This document shows, piece by piece, positions 1 through 8,640 of a stretch of DNA of 64,000 bases; the stretch's first letter is position 1, and each line of letters begins with the position of its first letter. The DNA is from Robertmurraya sp. FSL R5-0851. GTDB lineage: Bacteria > Bacillota > Bacilli > Bacillales > Cytobacillaceae. The notes under the pieces are model-generated. The model did no database searches, had not been told where the DNA came from, and saw only the letters and a program-made list of their open reading frames with translations. The position numbers were made by a program, and so were the translations under genes. Location of the stretch: positions 2,213,001 to 2,277,000 of the forward strand of contig NZ_JBBOOE010000001.1 of the NCBI RefSeq assembly GCF_038002965.1, in the 5' to 3' direction.

Positions 1-247
1 TCATCGGACCACCGAGGACTGCAATAAGCGAAATAATAACGACAACAATTCCAAATGAAGGACCAAGACTGCTTATAAATCCGGTCCTTATCGCTCTTTT
101 CGTTTCAAGCGAGGTCATTCCAATACTTGGTGCTGTTTTTGAAGTTATACGCATAAAGATCAGTGCTTGGAAAATGACAATGAAAGCAAATACACTAGCT
201 ATAATCCATACCGGGGTACTGTTTGCTAAAGTTAATACCTCTTCCAT
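1..247 (-). CDS. DUF5058-like integral membrane protein, N-terminal part
   Basis: The gene runs off the left edge, so only about the first 82 residues are visible. The ATG at 247 is preceded by a strong AAGGAGGT ribosome binding site. The visible protein has a hydrophobic segment at about residues 13-32 and a second beginning near residue 65, with a basic loop (TSLETKRAIRTG) between them. From memory the N-terminus resembles the DUF5058 family of putative membrane transporters, which are often found beside M20 peptidases; that assignment is not checked. It is the last visible gene of the amidase/M20 operon, so import or export of the substrate or product is an inference. Confidence 0.6.
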   Translation of the reverse strand, partial: MEEVLTLANSTPVWIIASVFAFIVIFQALIFMRITSKTAPSIGMTSLETKRAIRTGFISSLGPSFGIVVVIISLIAVLGGPM

Positions 248-299
248 TTTATGACCTCCTTAATAGTAGACTACTTTTTTGCCATCTAGTTTCTTTTTT

Positions 300-339
300 A
301 ACTTCAAGGTAATAGGAGCTATCCTTTTACCTTGAAGTT
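300..339 (-). promoter_or_regulatory. Intercistronic hairpin between the M20 and DUF5058 genes
   Basis: A perfect 13-bp inverted repeat (AACTTCAAGGTAA / TTACCTTGAAGTT) has a 14-nt loop. On the minus transcript it is followed by A residues rather than U, so it is not a classical terminator. It may protect or process the mRNA between the two genes. The function is inferred. Confidence 0.5.
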
Positions 340-380
340 TTAAAATAGAGTAATTGCCTTTTCTCAATATTTGTTAAGCT

Positions 381-1595
381 TTACTTTGCTGAGGTTTGAA
401 CTAGCTCTGTTTGGCTACTTTCCCTTTCTGTTAAATAATCAAATACAGCAGAGATAAACAGCTTACCGATATCAATCATCGAGCGCTCATCAACATTAAA
501 TTTCGGGTGATGATGCGGGTATTTCTCAATTAATTCTGAAGCACCGCCAACGTAAACAAAGGTGCCTGGTTTTTCTTGTAAATAATACGCGAAATCCTCC
601 ATTCCCATTTGTGGTGGTAAGGCATGAACATTTTCTTCACCAAATAGATGTTTGGCCAACCCTTCCAACCGTTTTGTCTCAGCTGGATCATTTTTAACAG
701 CTGGATAGCCTCTTACATATCGAAACGCAGCGGTTGCGCCCAACCCTTTACAAGTTGATTCGACAATATCGCCAATCAATTGCTCAATCATATCACGGAC
801 ATCTTCATCGAATGTTCGAACCGTTCCTGTAATCTTCGCCTTATCTGGAATTACGTTAAATCCTGAACCCGCGTTGAAAGCAGCAATAGAGACAACAGCT
901 GGTTTCACAGGGTCTACTTTTCTACTTACTACTTGCTGTAAATTTACGATCAACTGGCTCCCAACAGTTATTGGGTCCACCGTTAAATGAGGAGTTGCCG
1001 CATGTCCCCCTCGACCGAAAATTTCAATTTCAATCGTATCTCCAGCAGCCATCGCATCTCCTTCTTTGACCCCGATAAGTCCCAGAGGTTGAATGGATGA
1101 AACGTGAGCACCGTACACCACATCTACACCATCAAGGCAGCCATCCTCAATCATTGCCTTCGCTCCCCCTGGAATGACTTCCTCTGCAAACTGATGGAGG
1201 AAAACGATATTCCCTGGGATTAGGTCTTTGTTTTCACTTAACACGGTAGCGACCCCTAGTAATGCTGCCGTATGTATATCATGGCCACAGGCGTGCATGA
1301 CTCCAGGAACACGTGATTTATACTCAATATCCGTCTCCTCTTGGATGGGGAGAGCATCAAAATCCGCACGAAGCGCAACGGTTTTTCCTGGCTTTCCTCC
1401 CCTTAATAACCCAACAACTCCAATTCCTCCAACTTCAGTTCTTACTTCAATTCCTAATTTGGTCAGGAACTCTGCAACCTTTTTAGGTGTGTTGACTTCA
1501 TGATGAGAAAGCTCAGGATACATATGAAGATCTCGGCGAAAACCCACCATTTCTGGATATAATTCTTGTAATCTGTCAAAAAGCTTATCTAACAT
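381..1595 (-). CDS. M20 family metallo-amidohydrolase (amidohydrolase/aminoacylase type)
   Basis: The 404-residue product is a zinc- or manganese-dependent hydrolase of N-acyl amino acid or similar amide bonds, of the M20D subgroup that includes hippurate hydrolases and aminoacylases. Visible metal-site motifs are LRADFDALP near residue 80, HACGHD at about 101-106, and MGMEDFAYY near the C-terminus; the dimerisation or lid domain lies between them. I chose the ATG at 1595 because GGGAAGGTG lies 7 nt upstream; an upstream in-frame start would add 8 residues without a good binding site. It lies 111 bp downstream of the amidase on the same strand, which suggests sequential amide hydrolysis of one imported compound. 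The exact substrate cannot be read from the sequence. Confidence 0.88.
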   Translation of the reverse strand: MLDKLFDRLQELYPEMVGFRRDLHMYPELSHHEVNTPKKVAEFLTKLGIEVRTEVGGIGVVGLLRGGKPGKTVALRADFDALPIQEETDIEYKSRVPGVMHACGHDIHTAALLGVATVLSENKDLIPGNIVFLHQFAEEVIPGGAKAMIEDGCLDGVDVVYGAHVSSIQPLGLIGVKEGDAMAAGDTIEIEIFGRGGHAATPHLTVDPITVGSQLIVNLQQVVSRKVDPVKPAVVSIAAFNAGSGFNVIPDKAKITGTVRTFDEDVRDMIEQLIGDIVESTCKGLGATAAFRYVRGYPAVKNDPAETKRLEGLAKHLFGEENVHALPPQMGMEDFAYYLQEKPGTFVYVGGASELIEKYPHHHPKFNVDERSMIDIGKLFISAVFDYLTERESSQTELVQTSAK

Positions 1596-1706
1596 ATGAA
1601 TGCACCTTCCCTTTATCAAAAATTTATTTAAACCAATAACATTCTTTAAACTGAATATTATTAGTTATCAGAAAATAAAAGAGACCATTTTTCTATTCAA
1701 TAATAC

Positions 1707-3143
1707 CTAAGATAGTTCTACATCCTGTCTTAAAGCCAGTGTAGGACGCATTTTCCCGTATCCCGTTGCTTGTTCATAAGCAGCCCCAATTCTCAATACT
1801 TCATAATCCCCTCTAGGTGGGCCGACAATTTGAATCCCAAGAGGAAGTCCCTCTTTTGTAAAACCACTCGGAACGGACAAAGAAGGATTCCCGGTAGCAG
1901 AAATATAATAACAAGACCGCATCCAATCAATATAGTTTTCCATTTGGACGCCATCAATACTATCTGGGTACTCAATGTCTGCATCAAAGGCTGGAACTTG
2001 GCTGACCGGTAATAATAACGCATCGTATTTTTCAAAGAAAGCACGCATGTGATTGTAAAGTTGGAAGCGAAAGTTTTCGGCGCGCCCCATCTTCATGGCG
2101 TTCAAGTTTCGTCCTTTTTCCACATTCCAAATGAAACTTGGTTTCATCATTTCTTTGAAGCGATCAAAAAGATCTGAATAGGTAAGCTCAAATTCATAAG
2201 CACGTAAGACTTGGAAAACTTCTTCAGCATTCCCTAAATCTGGACATGCTTCTTCAACATAACAACCCATTTCTTCAAAAATACGAACTTGTTGTTCAAG
2301 GTTTCTTCTCACTTCAGATTCAACAGGGAGAATACCACCTAAATCGGCTGACCAAGCAATTCGTAATCCTTTCAAATCACGATTAAAGTTGGTTGAAAAT
2401 ACGCTTCCCGGTTCCTCAATGGATAGAGGTGAACGATGATCCGGTCCAGCAATAACTGACAGCATAAAAGCAGCATCATCTACGTCTCTTGCCATAGGGC
2501 CTTGTACTCCTAACGGCGAGTATAACGCTGCCTTAGGATATGGAATCCTCCCAGGCGAGGTTCGAAGGCCTACAACATTATTAAAACAAGCCGGATATCT
2601 CAAGGATCCTCCCATATCGCTTCCATCTGCTAACGGAATCATTCCGCATGCTACGGCTACGGCTGCGCCACCACTGCTGCCTCCCGCTGTTTTTTTAGGA
2701 TTGTAGGGATTTCGCGTGACACCAAAGACTTTATTGAAAGTATGTGAGCCAGCAGCAAATTCGGGGACATTTGTCTTTCCAATCACTATAGCTCCGGCTG
2801 CACGTAATCGTTCAACAATAAGATCATCTGAGGAAGCCATGTTCTCACGGAAAATAGGAGATCCATATGTAGTGAAAAACCCTGTTGCATTGTGGGTATC
2901 TTTAATGGCAATAGGTAGACCGTGTAGGGGACCAACATCTTTTCCCGAAGCAAGCCTTTCATCTGCAATTATAGCTGAATGCAACGCTCGCTCTTCATCC
3001 AGGGAAACAATGGCATTGACTGTGGGGTTTATCTGTTTAATTTGTTCCAAATGAGCTTCAACCACTTCTCGAGCAGAGAGCTTTCGCTCACGAATCTTAC
3101 TGGCTAGACTTCGTGCACTTTCAAAACAAATCTCCTTTGTCAC
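1707..3143 (-). CDS. Amidase signature family hydrolase
   Basis: This 478-residue amidase carries the Ser-cisSer-Lys triad of the amidase signature family: Lys81 in PIAIKD, the serine of GGSSGG at 154-159, and Ser180 in GSDMGGS. The length is normal for the family. It starts with GTG at 3143 behind AGGGG; an ATG overlapping by two bases is immediately closed by TGA. It is the first gene of the amidase-M20-DUF5058 set. Its promoter region holds an 8-bp-arm palindrome and a copy of the motif also found in front of the GntR gene. Substrate unknown; GatA is unlikely because no gatB or gatC is adjacent. Confidence 0.88.
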   Translation of the reverse strand: MTKEICFESARSLASKIRERKLSAREVVEAHLEQIKQINPTVNAIVSLDEERALHSAIIADERLASGKDVGPLHGLPIAIKDTHNATGFFTTYGSPIFRENMASSDDLIVERLRAAGAIVIGKTNVPEFAAGSHTFNKVFGVTRNPYNPKKTAGGSSGGAAVAVACGMIPLADGSDMGGSLRYPACFNNVVGLRTSPGRIPYPKAALYSPLGVQGPMARDVDDAAFMLSVIAGPDHRSPLSIEEPGSVFSTNFNRDLKGLRIAWSADLGGILPVESEVRRNLEQQVRIFEEMGCYVEEACPDLGNAEEVFQVLRAYEFELTYSDLFDRFKEMMKPSFIWNVEKGRNLNAMKMGRAENFRFQLYNHMRAFFEKYDALLLPVSQVPAFDADIEYPDSIDGVQMENYIDWMRSCYYISATGNPSLSVPSGFTKEGLPLGIQIVGPPRGDYEVLRIGAAYEQATGYGKMRPTLALRQDVELS

Positions 3144-3168
3144 ATGAACAGCCCCTTTCTTTTATTAA

Positions 3169-3203
3169 ACTCAAACTTGGTTTGAGTATGTCGATTGTCG
3201 ACA
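3169..3203 (-). promoter_or_regulatory. Probable operators of the amidase operon
   Basis: Two sites lie 26-60 bp upstream of the amidase start. One is a perfect palindrome, ACTCAAAC-TTG-GTTTGAGT (3169-3187). The other is GTCGATTGTCGACA (3190-3203). The second matches 12 of 14 bases of a site upstream of the GntR gene at 7716-7729, so the GntR protein is the likely ligand. Confidence 0.6.
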
Positions 3204-3358
3204 GTTTATTTGACTAATCAACTTAATTATATGAGTCTTTCTCACTGTCTAGAGATCAAGCGAATTTACTTTGAATAACATTCAGCTTTCCATTAAGTTG
3301 TTATTAGACTAGCAGATAAATTTTTTACCATCTACATAGTTGTAAGATTAAATTACAT

Positions 3359-3367
3359 ATTTTTCTT
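3359..3367. repeat. 9-bp target-site duplication, left copy
   Basis: ATTTTTCTT directly abuts the left end of IS copy A and is repeated at 6129-6137 beyond the right end of IS copy B. Duplications of about 9-12 bp are usual for IS4-family elements. Only one duplication flanks the whole pair. Confidence 0.7.
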
Positions 3368-4725
3368 CACTAGTGTTGCATAAATAGTGTCATAATTTTC
3401 AGTTTACTCACCTTCCCTGTTTAGAGGCAAAAAAGTAAATACCCAATCAAAGGTGGCCCTATCCATTTGGAAATTTATTTACAATTAGACTTTTGCAACG
3501 ACGACAATTTGCATATTTAAGGGATGGCTTTTCCTTCAATCTTTCGAAGCCAAACATTCGCTGGTTTCCACAATGCAGCCCTTAGATAACGGCTAATCTG
3601 TAAGGTTTTTCGCTTGCTTCTGGTCTCGATTTGTACGAGAACATGTAGGCAAAAAACAATTAGTGCGATAAATACTTGATTTTGAATCGCCCATTCGCTT
3701 TGACCGTAGAACTTTTTGATGCTGAGATGTTGTTTGATCCATTTAAAAAACAGCTCAATGGCCCACCGTGATTTATACATTTCTGAAATTTCTTCGGCGC
3801 TTAAATCAAAACGATTTGTAATTAAATGAAGTTCATTTCCTTTTGAGTCAATCACTTTTAGAAGCCGAAAGTAATTTTCAGCACGGTTTTGAGTCGTACC
3901 TATCAACACCATTTGGTCTGATAAAACAGCTGTATCCTTGGGTAGCTTAAAATCGTATACGTTCCGTATGACTGCATTTTTGCGTAGCCGTGAAAGAAAG
4001 AAGTAGCTATCATCAGTCATGCGATCAAAGCGCTCGTAGTCTAGATAACCACGGTCAAACACATACATGCATTCCTTGTCATCCACCATGATTTCAAGCT
4101 GACCACGGTCATGTTCTTTTGCCGTTGTCATAACGGCCTTTTCAGGATAGGATATACCCTTTTCCATAAACACAAGGCGCAAATGTAACTTTACACCTGC
4201 TTTTGTTTTGCGGAATTTAGCCCATTTATGATTGGTCAAATTAAGTGGCAATGTGCTTGAATCAATGATTTTTAACGGCATCACGAGTTTCGTGTAATGC
4301 GTTTTGGCATGAATTTGTGACACTAAATCAAGGAAAAGCCTTTGAAATAGATCAGGGTTTATGCCGTTTAACCGCCGTGACAACTGAGAAATACTAATAG
4401 AATCAAGGTCTATCCCTTTTTGAAGCTGGTCATCGAAAAGACAATCACCCAGCGCATGCAGACTTTCAATTTCTTGTAGCTGCGCAAAAAGTAGTAATTT
4501 TAGAAATGACTCTGTCGTTAATTTTTTCGTATAGTAATCTAATTTCATCGTTTTCACGTTTTCTTCAAATAATTGAAGATTTATAGGTGAAAACCATTGT
4601 CCAAATGAAGTTTTTCGTGTAATCTGGTCCATGTGATGGTCCTTTTTTAGTGGATTTGGACGGGTTACCACCTGACTAATCCATTATAAAGGACTTTTTC
4701 TTTGCACAAAATAATAATATTGAAC
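3368..4725 (-). mobile_element. IS4-family insertion sequence, copy A, right end truncated
   Basis: The left end begins CACTAGTGTTGCATAAAT, which matches the inverted right end of copy B. The element holds one transposase gene on the minus strand. Compared with copy B it lacks the last 47 bp, including the right terminal repeat, because copy B starts immediately at 4726. On its own it probably cannot be mobilised, unless the right end of copy B is used. Confidence 0.8.
3517..4632 (-). CDS. IS4-family DDE transposase, copy A
   Basis: This 371-residue transposase has an N-terminal DUF4372-like region (FGQWFSPIN) followed by a DDE domain. The first Asp is in IIDSSTLPL, the second in YVFDRGYLDY, and the Glu is in the IS4 signature YKSRWAIELFFKWIK (Y-2-R-3-E-6-K). 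The ATG at 4632 has AAGGAC 6 nt upstream; an upstream GTG would add 13 residues. The frame is intact, so the enzyme could be active even though its own element has lost its right end. It differs from copy B at roughly two dozen residues (about 94% identity by eye), so the pair is not a recent local duplication. Confidence 0.92.
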   Translation of the reverse strand: MDQITRKTSFGQWFSPINLQLFEENVKTMKLDYYTKKLTTESFLKLLLFAQLQEIESLHALGDCLFDDQLQKGIDLDSISISQLSRRLNGINPDLFQRLFLDLVSQIHAKTHYTKLVMPLKIIDSSTLPLNLTNHKWAKFRKTKAGVKLHLRLVFMEKGISYPEKAVMTTAKEHDRGQLEIMVDDKECMYVFDRGYLDYERFDRMTDDSYFFLSRLRKNAVIRNVYDFKLPKDTAVLSDQMVLIGTTQNRAENYFRLLKVIDSKGNELHLITNRFDLSAEEISEMYKSRWAIELFFKWIKQHLSIKKFYGQSEWAIQNQVFIALIVFCLHVLVQIETRSKRKTLQISRYLRAALWKPANVWLRKIEGKAIP

Positions 4726-6128
4726 CACTAGTGTTGCATAAATAATTTCGTAATTTTCAGTTTAATTATATTCTCTATTTAGAGCCAAAAAAGTAAATAC
4801 CCAACAAAGGTGGCTCCATCCATTTGGAAATTTATTTACAATTAGACCTGTGTGACGACGACAACTTTCTTATCAAGGAATGGCTTTTCCTTCAATTTTT
4901 CGGAGCCAAATATGGGCTGGTTTCCAAAGGGCAGCCCGTAGATAACGGCTAATTTTTAAGGTTTTTCGCTTACTATTTGTCTCAAGTTGAACAAGAACAT
5001 GTAGGCAAAAAACGATAAGTGCGATAAACACTTGATTTTGAATGGCCCATTCGCTTTGTCCGTAGAACTTTTTGATGCTAAGGTGCTGTTTGATCCATTT
5101 AAAAAACAACTCAATGGCCCACCTTGATTTATACATCTCTGAAATTTCTTCAGCGTTCAAATCAAAGCGATTGGTGATTAAATGGAGTTCATTTCCTTTG
5201 GAATCAAGCACTTTTAGAAGGCGAAAGTAATTTTCAGCACGGTTTTGGGTTGTACCAATCAGGACCATTTGATCTGATAAAACAGCGGAATCCTCGGGTA
5301 GTTTAAAATCATAAACCTCCCGTATAACGGCGTTTTTTCTTAGCCTTGATAGAAAAAAGTAACCGCCATCTGTCATGCGATCAAAGCGCTCGTAGTCTAG
5401 ATAGCCACGGTCAAACACATACATGCATTCCTTGTCATCGACCATGATTTCAAGTTGACCACGATCATGTTCGTTTGCCGTTGTTATGACTGCTTTTTCT
5501 GGATAGGACGCACCTTTTTCCATAAACACAAGGCGTAGATGCAACTTCACACCGGCTTTTGTCTTACGGAACTTTGCCCATTTATGATTGGTCAAATTAA
5601 GTGGCAATGTGCTTGAATCAATGATTTTTAACGGCATGACCAGTTTCGTATAGTGTGTCTTGGCATGAATTTGTACGACCAAATCAAGGAAAAGCCTTTG
5701 AAATAGATCTGGGTTCATGCCATTTAATCGCCGTGACAGCTGAGAAATACTGATCGAATCAAGGTCAATCCCTTTTTGAAGTTGGTCATCGAATAGACAA
5801 TCACCTAGCGCATGCAGGCTTTCGATTTCTTCTAGCTGGGCAAAAAGTAGTAATTTTAGGAAAGACTCTGTCGTTAATTTTTTCGTATAGTAATCTAATT
5901 TCATCGTTTTCACCTGTTCTTCAAATAATTGAATATTAATTGGTGAAAACCATTGTCCAAATGAAGTTTTTCGTGTAATCTTGTCCATGAGATGTGTCCT
6001 TTTTAGTGGATTTGGACGGGTTACCACCTGACTTATCCATTATAAAGGACTTTTTCTTTGCACAATATAATAAAGTTGAACATTTTGAGTATTTTTAATA
6101 GTGAAATTAAATTAATGCAACACTAGTG
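4726..6128 (-). mobile_element. IS4-family insertion sequence, copy B, complete
   Basis: This 1403-bp element is bounded by inverted repeats CACTAGTGTTGCATAAAT (left) and, on the other strand, CACTAGTGTTGCATTAAT (right). The outer 8 bp, CACTAGTG, is itself a palindrome. It abuts copy A in the same orientation with no spacer. The 9-bp repeat ATTTTTCTT follows its right end and matches the left flank of copy A. Confidence 0.85.
4873..5988 (-). CDS. IS4-family DDE transposase, copy B
   Basis: This 371-residue transposase has the same domain order and catalytic motifs as copy A (IIDSSTLPL, YVFDRGYLDY, YKSRWAIELFFKWIK). The ATG at 5988 has AAGGAC upstream. The terminal repeats of its element are complete, so this copy looks autonomous. 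No frameshift is seen. Confidence 0.92.
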   Translation of the reverse strand: MDKITRKTSFGQWFSPINIQLFEEQVKTMKLDYYTKKLTTESFLKLLLFAQLEEIESLHALGDCLFDDQLQKGIDLDSISISQLSRRLNGMNPDLFQRLFLDLVVQIHAKTHYTKLVMPLKIIDSSTLPLNLTNHKWAKFRKTKAGVKLHLRLVFMEKGASYPEKAVITTANEHDRGQLEIMVDDKECMYVFDRGYLDYERFDRMTDGGYFFLSRLRKNAVIREVYDFKLPEDSAVLSDQMVLIGTTQNRAENYFRLLKVLDSKGNELHLITNRFDLNAEEISEMYKSRWAIELFFKWIKQHLSIKKFYGQSEWAIQNQVFIALIVFCLHVLVQLETNSKRKTLKISRYLRAALWKPAHIWLRKIEGKAIP

Positions 6129-6137
6129 ATTTTTCTT
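6129..6137. repeat. 9-bp target-site duplication, right copy
   Basis: ATTTTTCTT matches the 9 bp left of IS copy A at 3359-3367. This indicates that the outer boundaries of the A-B pair came from a single insertion event. Confidence 0.7.
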
Positions 6138-6193
6138 TAATTCCATCTTTTCTAATCCATATCTTGTTAGGTTATATTTCATGGCTACCCTAA

Positions 6194-6977
6194 TTAATTA
6201 AACATCAATCGTACGGCGACAACAATCAAGCAAGTAGATAAAACACCTAGTATTGTTTTTTCTGGAACTTTGGCTGCTATTTTTGCTCCAAAGTGTCCCC
6301 CTACTACTGAACCAAGTGCTAGAAATAGAACTTTCTCCCATAAAATATGGTCAAACATCATATGAGAAATGGATCCGATCACTGCTGTAATCAAAATAAA
6401 AAATGAGGAGGTTGCAGTCGCGATATGCACAGGAAAGGTCAGTAATAATACCATCGTTGGAACCAATGACCGATCCCCCACCAATACCAAATAAACTCGA
6501 TAAGAATCCAACCAGGATGGCAATAAAGGTACCCACCTTTAGATTAAAAGAATATGAATATTCCTTACCTGTTGAGTCTACTATTGTTCTATTCGTTGTC
6601 GGCATGAGGGATATTCCCTTACTAGGCTTCACAATTAAGCTGATGGCCATCAATAACATGAATAATCCAAAAGATATAAAGAATGCCTTACTTGTAATAA
6701 AATCGGCTATCCAAGCTCCAAGTATAGAACCCGGTACCATAGCAAATGCAAATAAGCCACCACTTTTATAATCGATTCTTTTTTGCTTAGCAAATACAAA
6801 CGTACTCGTGAGGGAGATAAACACTAAAACAGCCATGGATGTTCCAATAATGTCCGCAACGGGATAACTATATAAAAGCGCTAAACTAGGGACAATAATA
6901 AAACCACCACCAAGCCCAACCAGTGAACCAAACATAGCTGCAATCATACCAATTGACAGCAATACAATATTCTCCAT
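6194..6977 (-). pseudogene. TauE/SafE-family sulfite/organosulfonate-type exporter, frameshifted
   Basis: Two overlapping frames together give a full-length eight-helix-type TauE/SafE (DUF81) permease of about 260 residues. The N-terminal frame (start 6977, RBS AGGAGAG) has GSLVGLGGGFIIVPSL and, after a central loop, SSLFGIGGGSVI. The C-terminal frame continues with PTMVLLLTFPVHIATATSSF to the stop at 6194. One extra C at about 6463-6464 (AACC where AAC would restore the frame) causes the break at the second GGG motif. It lies 34 bp after the GntR gene, presumably in the same transcript. It is either a real pseudogene or a one-base sequencing error; the two glycine motifs and both halves are otherwise well preserved. 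Confidence 0.85.
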
Positions 6978-7011
6978 TCTACTCTCCTAATTTTTTGTTG
7001 TAATTAATTGA

Positions 7012-7683
7012 TTAGCTCTCAATATGTTCTTTGTAAACCTGAACATTTCTTTCGACTCTGTCAAATACACTTCGGTTATGAGAATCAAGTAACTTTTTCG
7101 CTTCATCAATATTTTTCTCATATAAATATTCAACTAATTGTTCATGTTCACTAATCGATTTTCTAACATCTTCCTCTTTCATAAATGCTACATTTTGAAT
7201 AGATAACAAGATATTCCCTAAACGATCGTAATTCGATTTAATTACTTCACTTTCACTTGCTAATATCAATTGCTGATGAAATTGGTAATTTAGTTCCGCA
7301 TACTCATAACTTTGTTTATTAATTTCCTTTGTTTTATTGATAATATCCTCCATAGTTTGGAGATAGTTTTCATTATTTTTATTCCTTAATTTTTCAAGAG
7401 CCATATTTTCTAGGAAACATCTAATCTCGATCAAATCCTTTGTTTCCTCAGAAGAAAACCCCCGTACTACGGTTCCTTTCCTAGGAATTCTTTTTACAAT
7501 TCCTTCAACCGTTAACAAATAGAACGCTTCACGAACTGGTGCCCTGCTGGTACCAAATGCTTCAGCATATTGGGCTTCTACCAATTTTTCACCTGGAAGC
7601 AATTTTCCTAAAAGAATATCTCTCATAATTGTTTCTTTAATCAAGTTTGATAATGCGTTATTATTGAATAACTCATTGTTCAT
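7012..7683 (-). CDS. GntR family transcriptional regulator, FCD subfamily
   Basis: The 223-residue regulator has an N-terminal winged helix (about residues 8-75, with GEKLVEAQYAEAFGTSRAPV as the DNA-binding region) and a C-terminal all-helical FCD ligand domain. The FCD domain carries the usual metal-site histidines (YQFHQQL and SEHEQLVEYL regions). The ATG at 7683 has GGGGAGGTG upstream; the frame is open 31 codons further but without a binding site. It is transcribed ahead of the TauE-type gene. A sequence 32-46 bp upstream matches one in front of the amidase, so it probably controls itself and the amide-degradation operon, with an organic acid or amide product as inducer (inference). Confidence 0.9.
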   Translation of the reverse strand: MNNELFNNNALSNLIKETIMRDILLGKLLPGEKLVEAQYAEAFGTSRAPVREAFYLLTVEGIVKRIPRKGTVVRGFSSEETKDLIEIRCFLENMALEKLRNKNNENYLQTMEDIINKTKEINKQSYEYAELNYQFHQQLILASESEVIKSNYDRLGNILLSIQNVAFMKEEDVRKSISEHEQLVEYLYEKNIDEAKKLLDSHNRSVFDRVERNVQVYKEHIES

Positions 7684-7714
7684 TCTTACACCTCCCCTGA
7701 GATACATTTCTCTC

Positions 7715-7729
7715 TTGTCGACTGTCGAC
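7715..7729 (-). promoter_or_regulatory. Probable GntR autoregulatory operator
   Basis: TTGTCGACTGTCGAC lies 32-46 bp upstream of the GntR start. Its reverse complement shares GTCGA(C/T)(A/T)GTCGACA with the site at 3190-3203 in front of the amidase. TTGTCGACAA-like palindromes are plausible FCD-GntR sites. Confidence 0.6.
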
Positions 7730-7844
7730 CATACAGAAATACTTGTTGTACAAAATATTAATCTAACAATTAACAAAATTCATTATTCATGTAAGGTCAC
7801 TTAACATCATATTTACCATTACACAAATAAAAAAACCAAAGTCC

Positions 7845-7873
7845 AAAAAGAGCACCCTAAGAAATGGTGCTCC
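7845..7873 (-). terminator. Rho-independent terminator after the GH43 remnant
   Basis: On the minus strand a 7-bp stem, GAGCACC / GGTGCTC, is followed by TTTTTGG. It lies 9 bp past the stop codon of the GH43 remnant. Confidence 0.75.
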
Positions 7874-7881
7874 ATGAACTA

Positions 7882-8430
7882 TTACAACCGATACTCAAAC
7901 CAATCAAAATACGCAGGGTTTTTAGAAGCACATCCATTTCCTGTGGCATAAAGTCCTAAGAAAACCCCTGTAAATCCACCTGTTACTTCCGTTGATATAA
8001 GACAGCATTCTCCAGTACCTATGGTAATCGACTCCCTACCCCGTGATTGATAAGTGAATGTAAAGTTTTTGGCATCTGCCTGAACCGACAGAATAATAGA
8101 ATCTTGTTCATACTCATTCTCCGACTCTACTTTCCAAAGGGAACCAATCCTACGTCTGACAAAGACCTTTTTCACCCCATTACGGATTCCCACCGCGATC
8201 TCATAATGAAATCGCTCATTCATGAAGACGGTCAGTCCAGCCTCTTCCCCTTCCTCGGTTGGTGAAAACTCAAAAAGTGTGGAGATGTTACAATCAAAGT
8301 GCTGTTGTCTTTTGCCAACAAAAGTATTCTGTTCCTCCTTCAGCAATCGTTAAATAGTAGGTTCTGTTAATATTGTAAAGGTAAGGTCCTTCAGGATGAG
8401 CACCGCCCGTTCCTTCCCAAATCAATCGTA
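7882..8430 (-). pseudogene. Decayed GH43 beta-xylosidase (catalytic fragment plus C-terminal beta-sandwich)
   Basis: Two pieces of a GH43 beta-xylosidase are joined out of frame. From about 8428 the minus strand reads LIWEGTGG, HPEGPYLY, YYLTIAEGGTEY, which is the part of the five-bladed propeller that carries the catalytic-acid motif EGP. Immediately after, in another frame, comes KRQQHFDCNISTLFEF through YFDWFEYRL, the C-terminal concanavalin-like domain of about 150 residues. Roughly 130-140 residues between them are missing, and the first ~170 residues are absent. The upstream break coincides with the edge of repeat copy R1. The protein cannot be functional. The intact terminator suggests fairly recent loss. 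Confidence 0.78.
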
Positions 8431-8640
8431 TAAGCGGAAATTTTTCGGTTAAGCTCCCGAATAGAGCTTGGTTCGGGGTATATAAGCGGAGTTTAACCGA
8501 TTAAGCAAAGCAAAGTTACCCATTTTCTGGATTTTCGAGTCAATAGTCGGATTCTCTCCGGCTATTTTAGCTATTTTCAGTACAATTTCAAGATTAAGAG
8601 AAATTTTTCCGCTTATTTATCAAACTCAGTTAGTGCTTAT
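8429..8640 (+). repeat. Multi-hairpin intergenic repeat, copy R1
   Basis: This copy aligns by eye with R2 (11937-12263), R3 (35631-35820) and R4 (54731-55074, inverted). It contains the recurring TAAGCGGA...TCCG units, TTCGAGTCAATAGTCGGA, and a terminal AAATTTTTCCGCTTATTT. It is the most diverged copy and lacks the 5' module seen in R2 and R4. Its left edge touches the broken end of the GH43 remnant. Confidence 0.7.
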
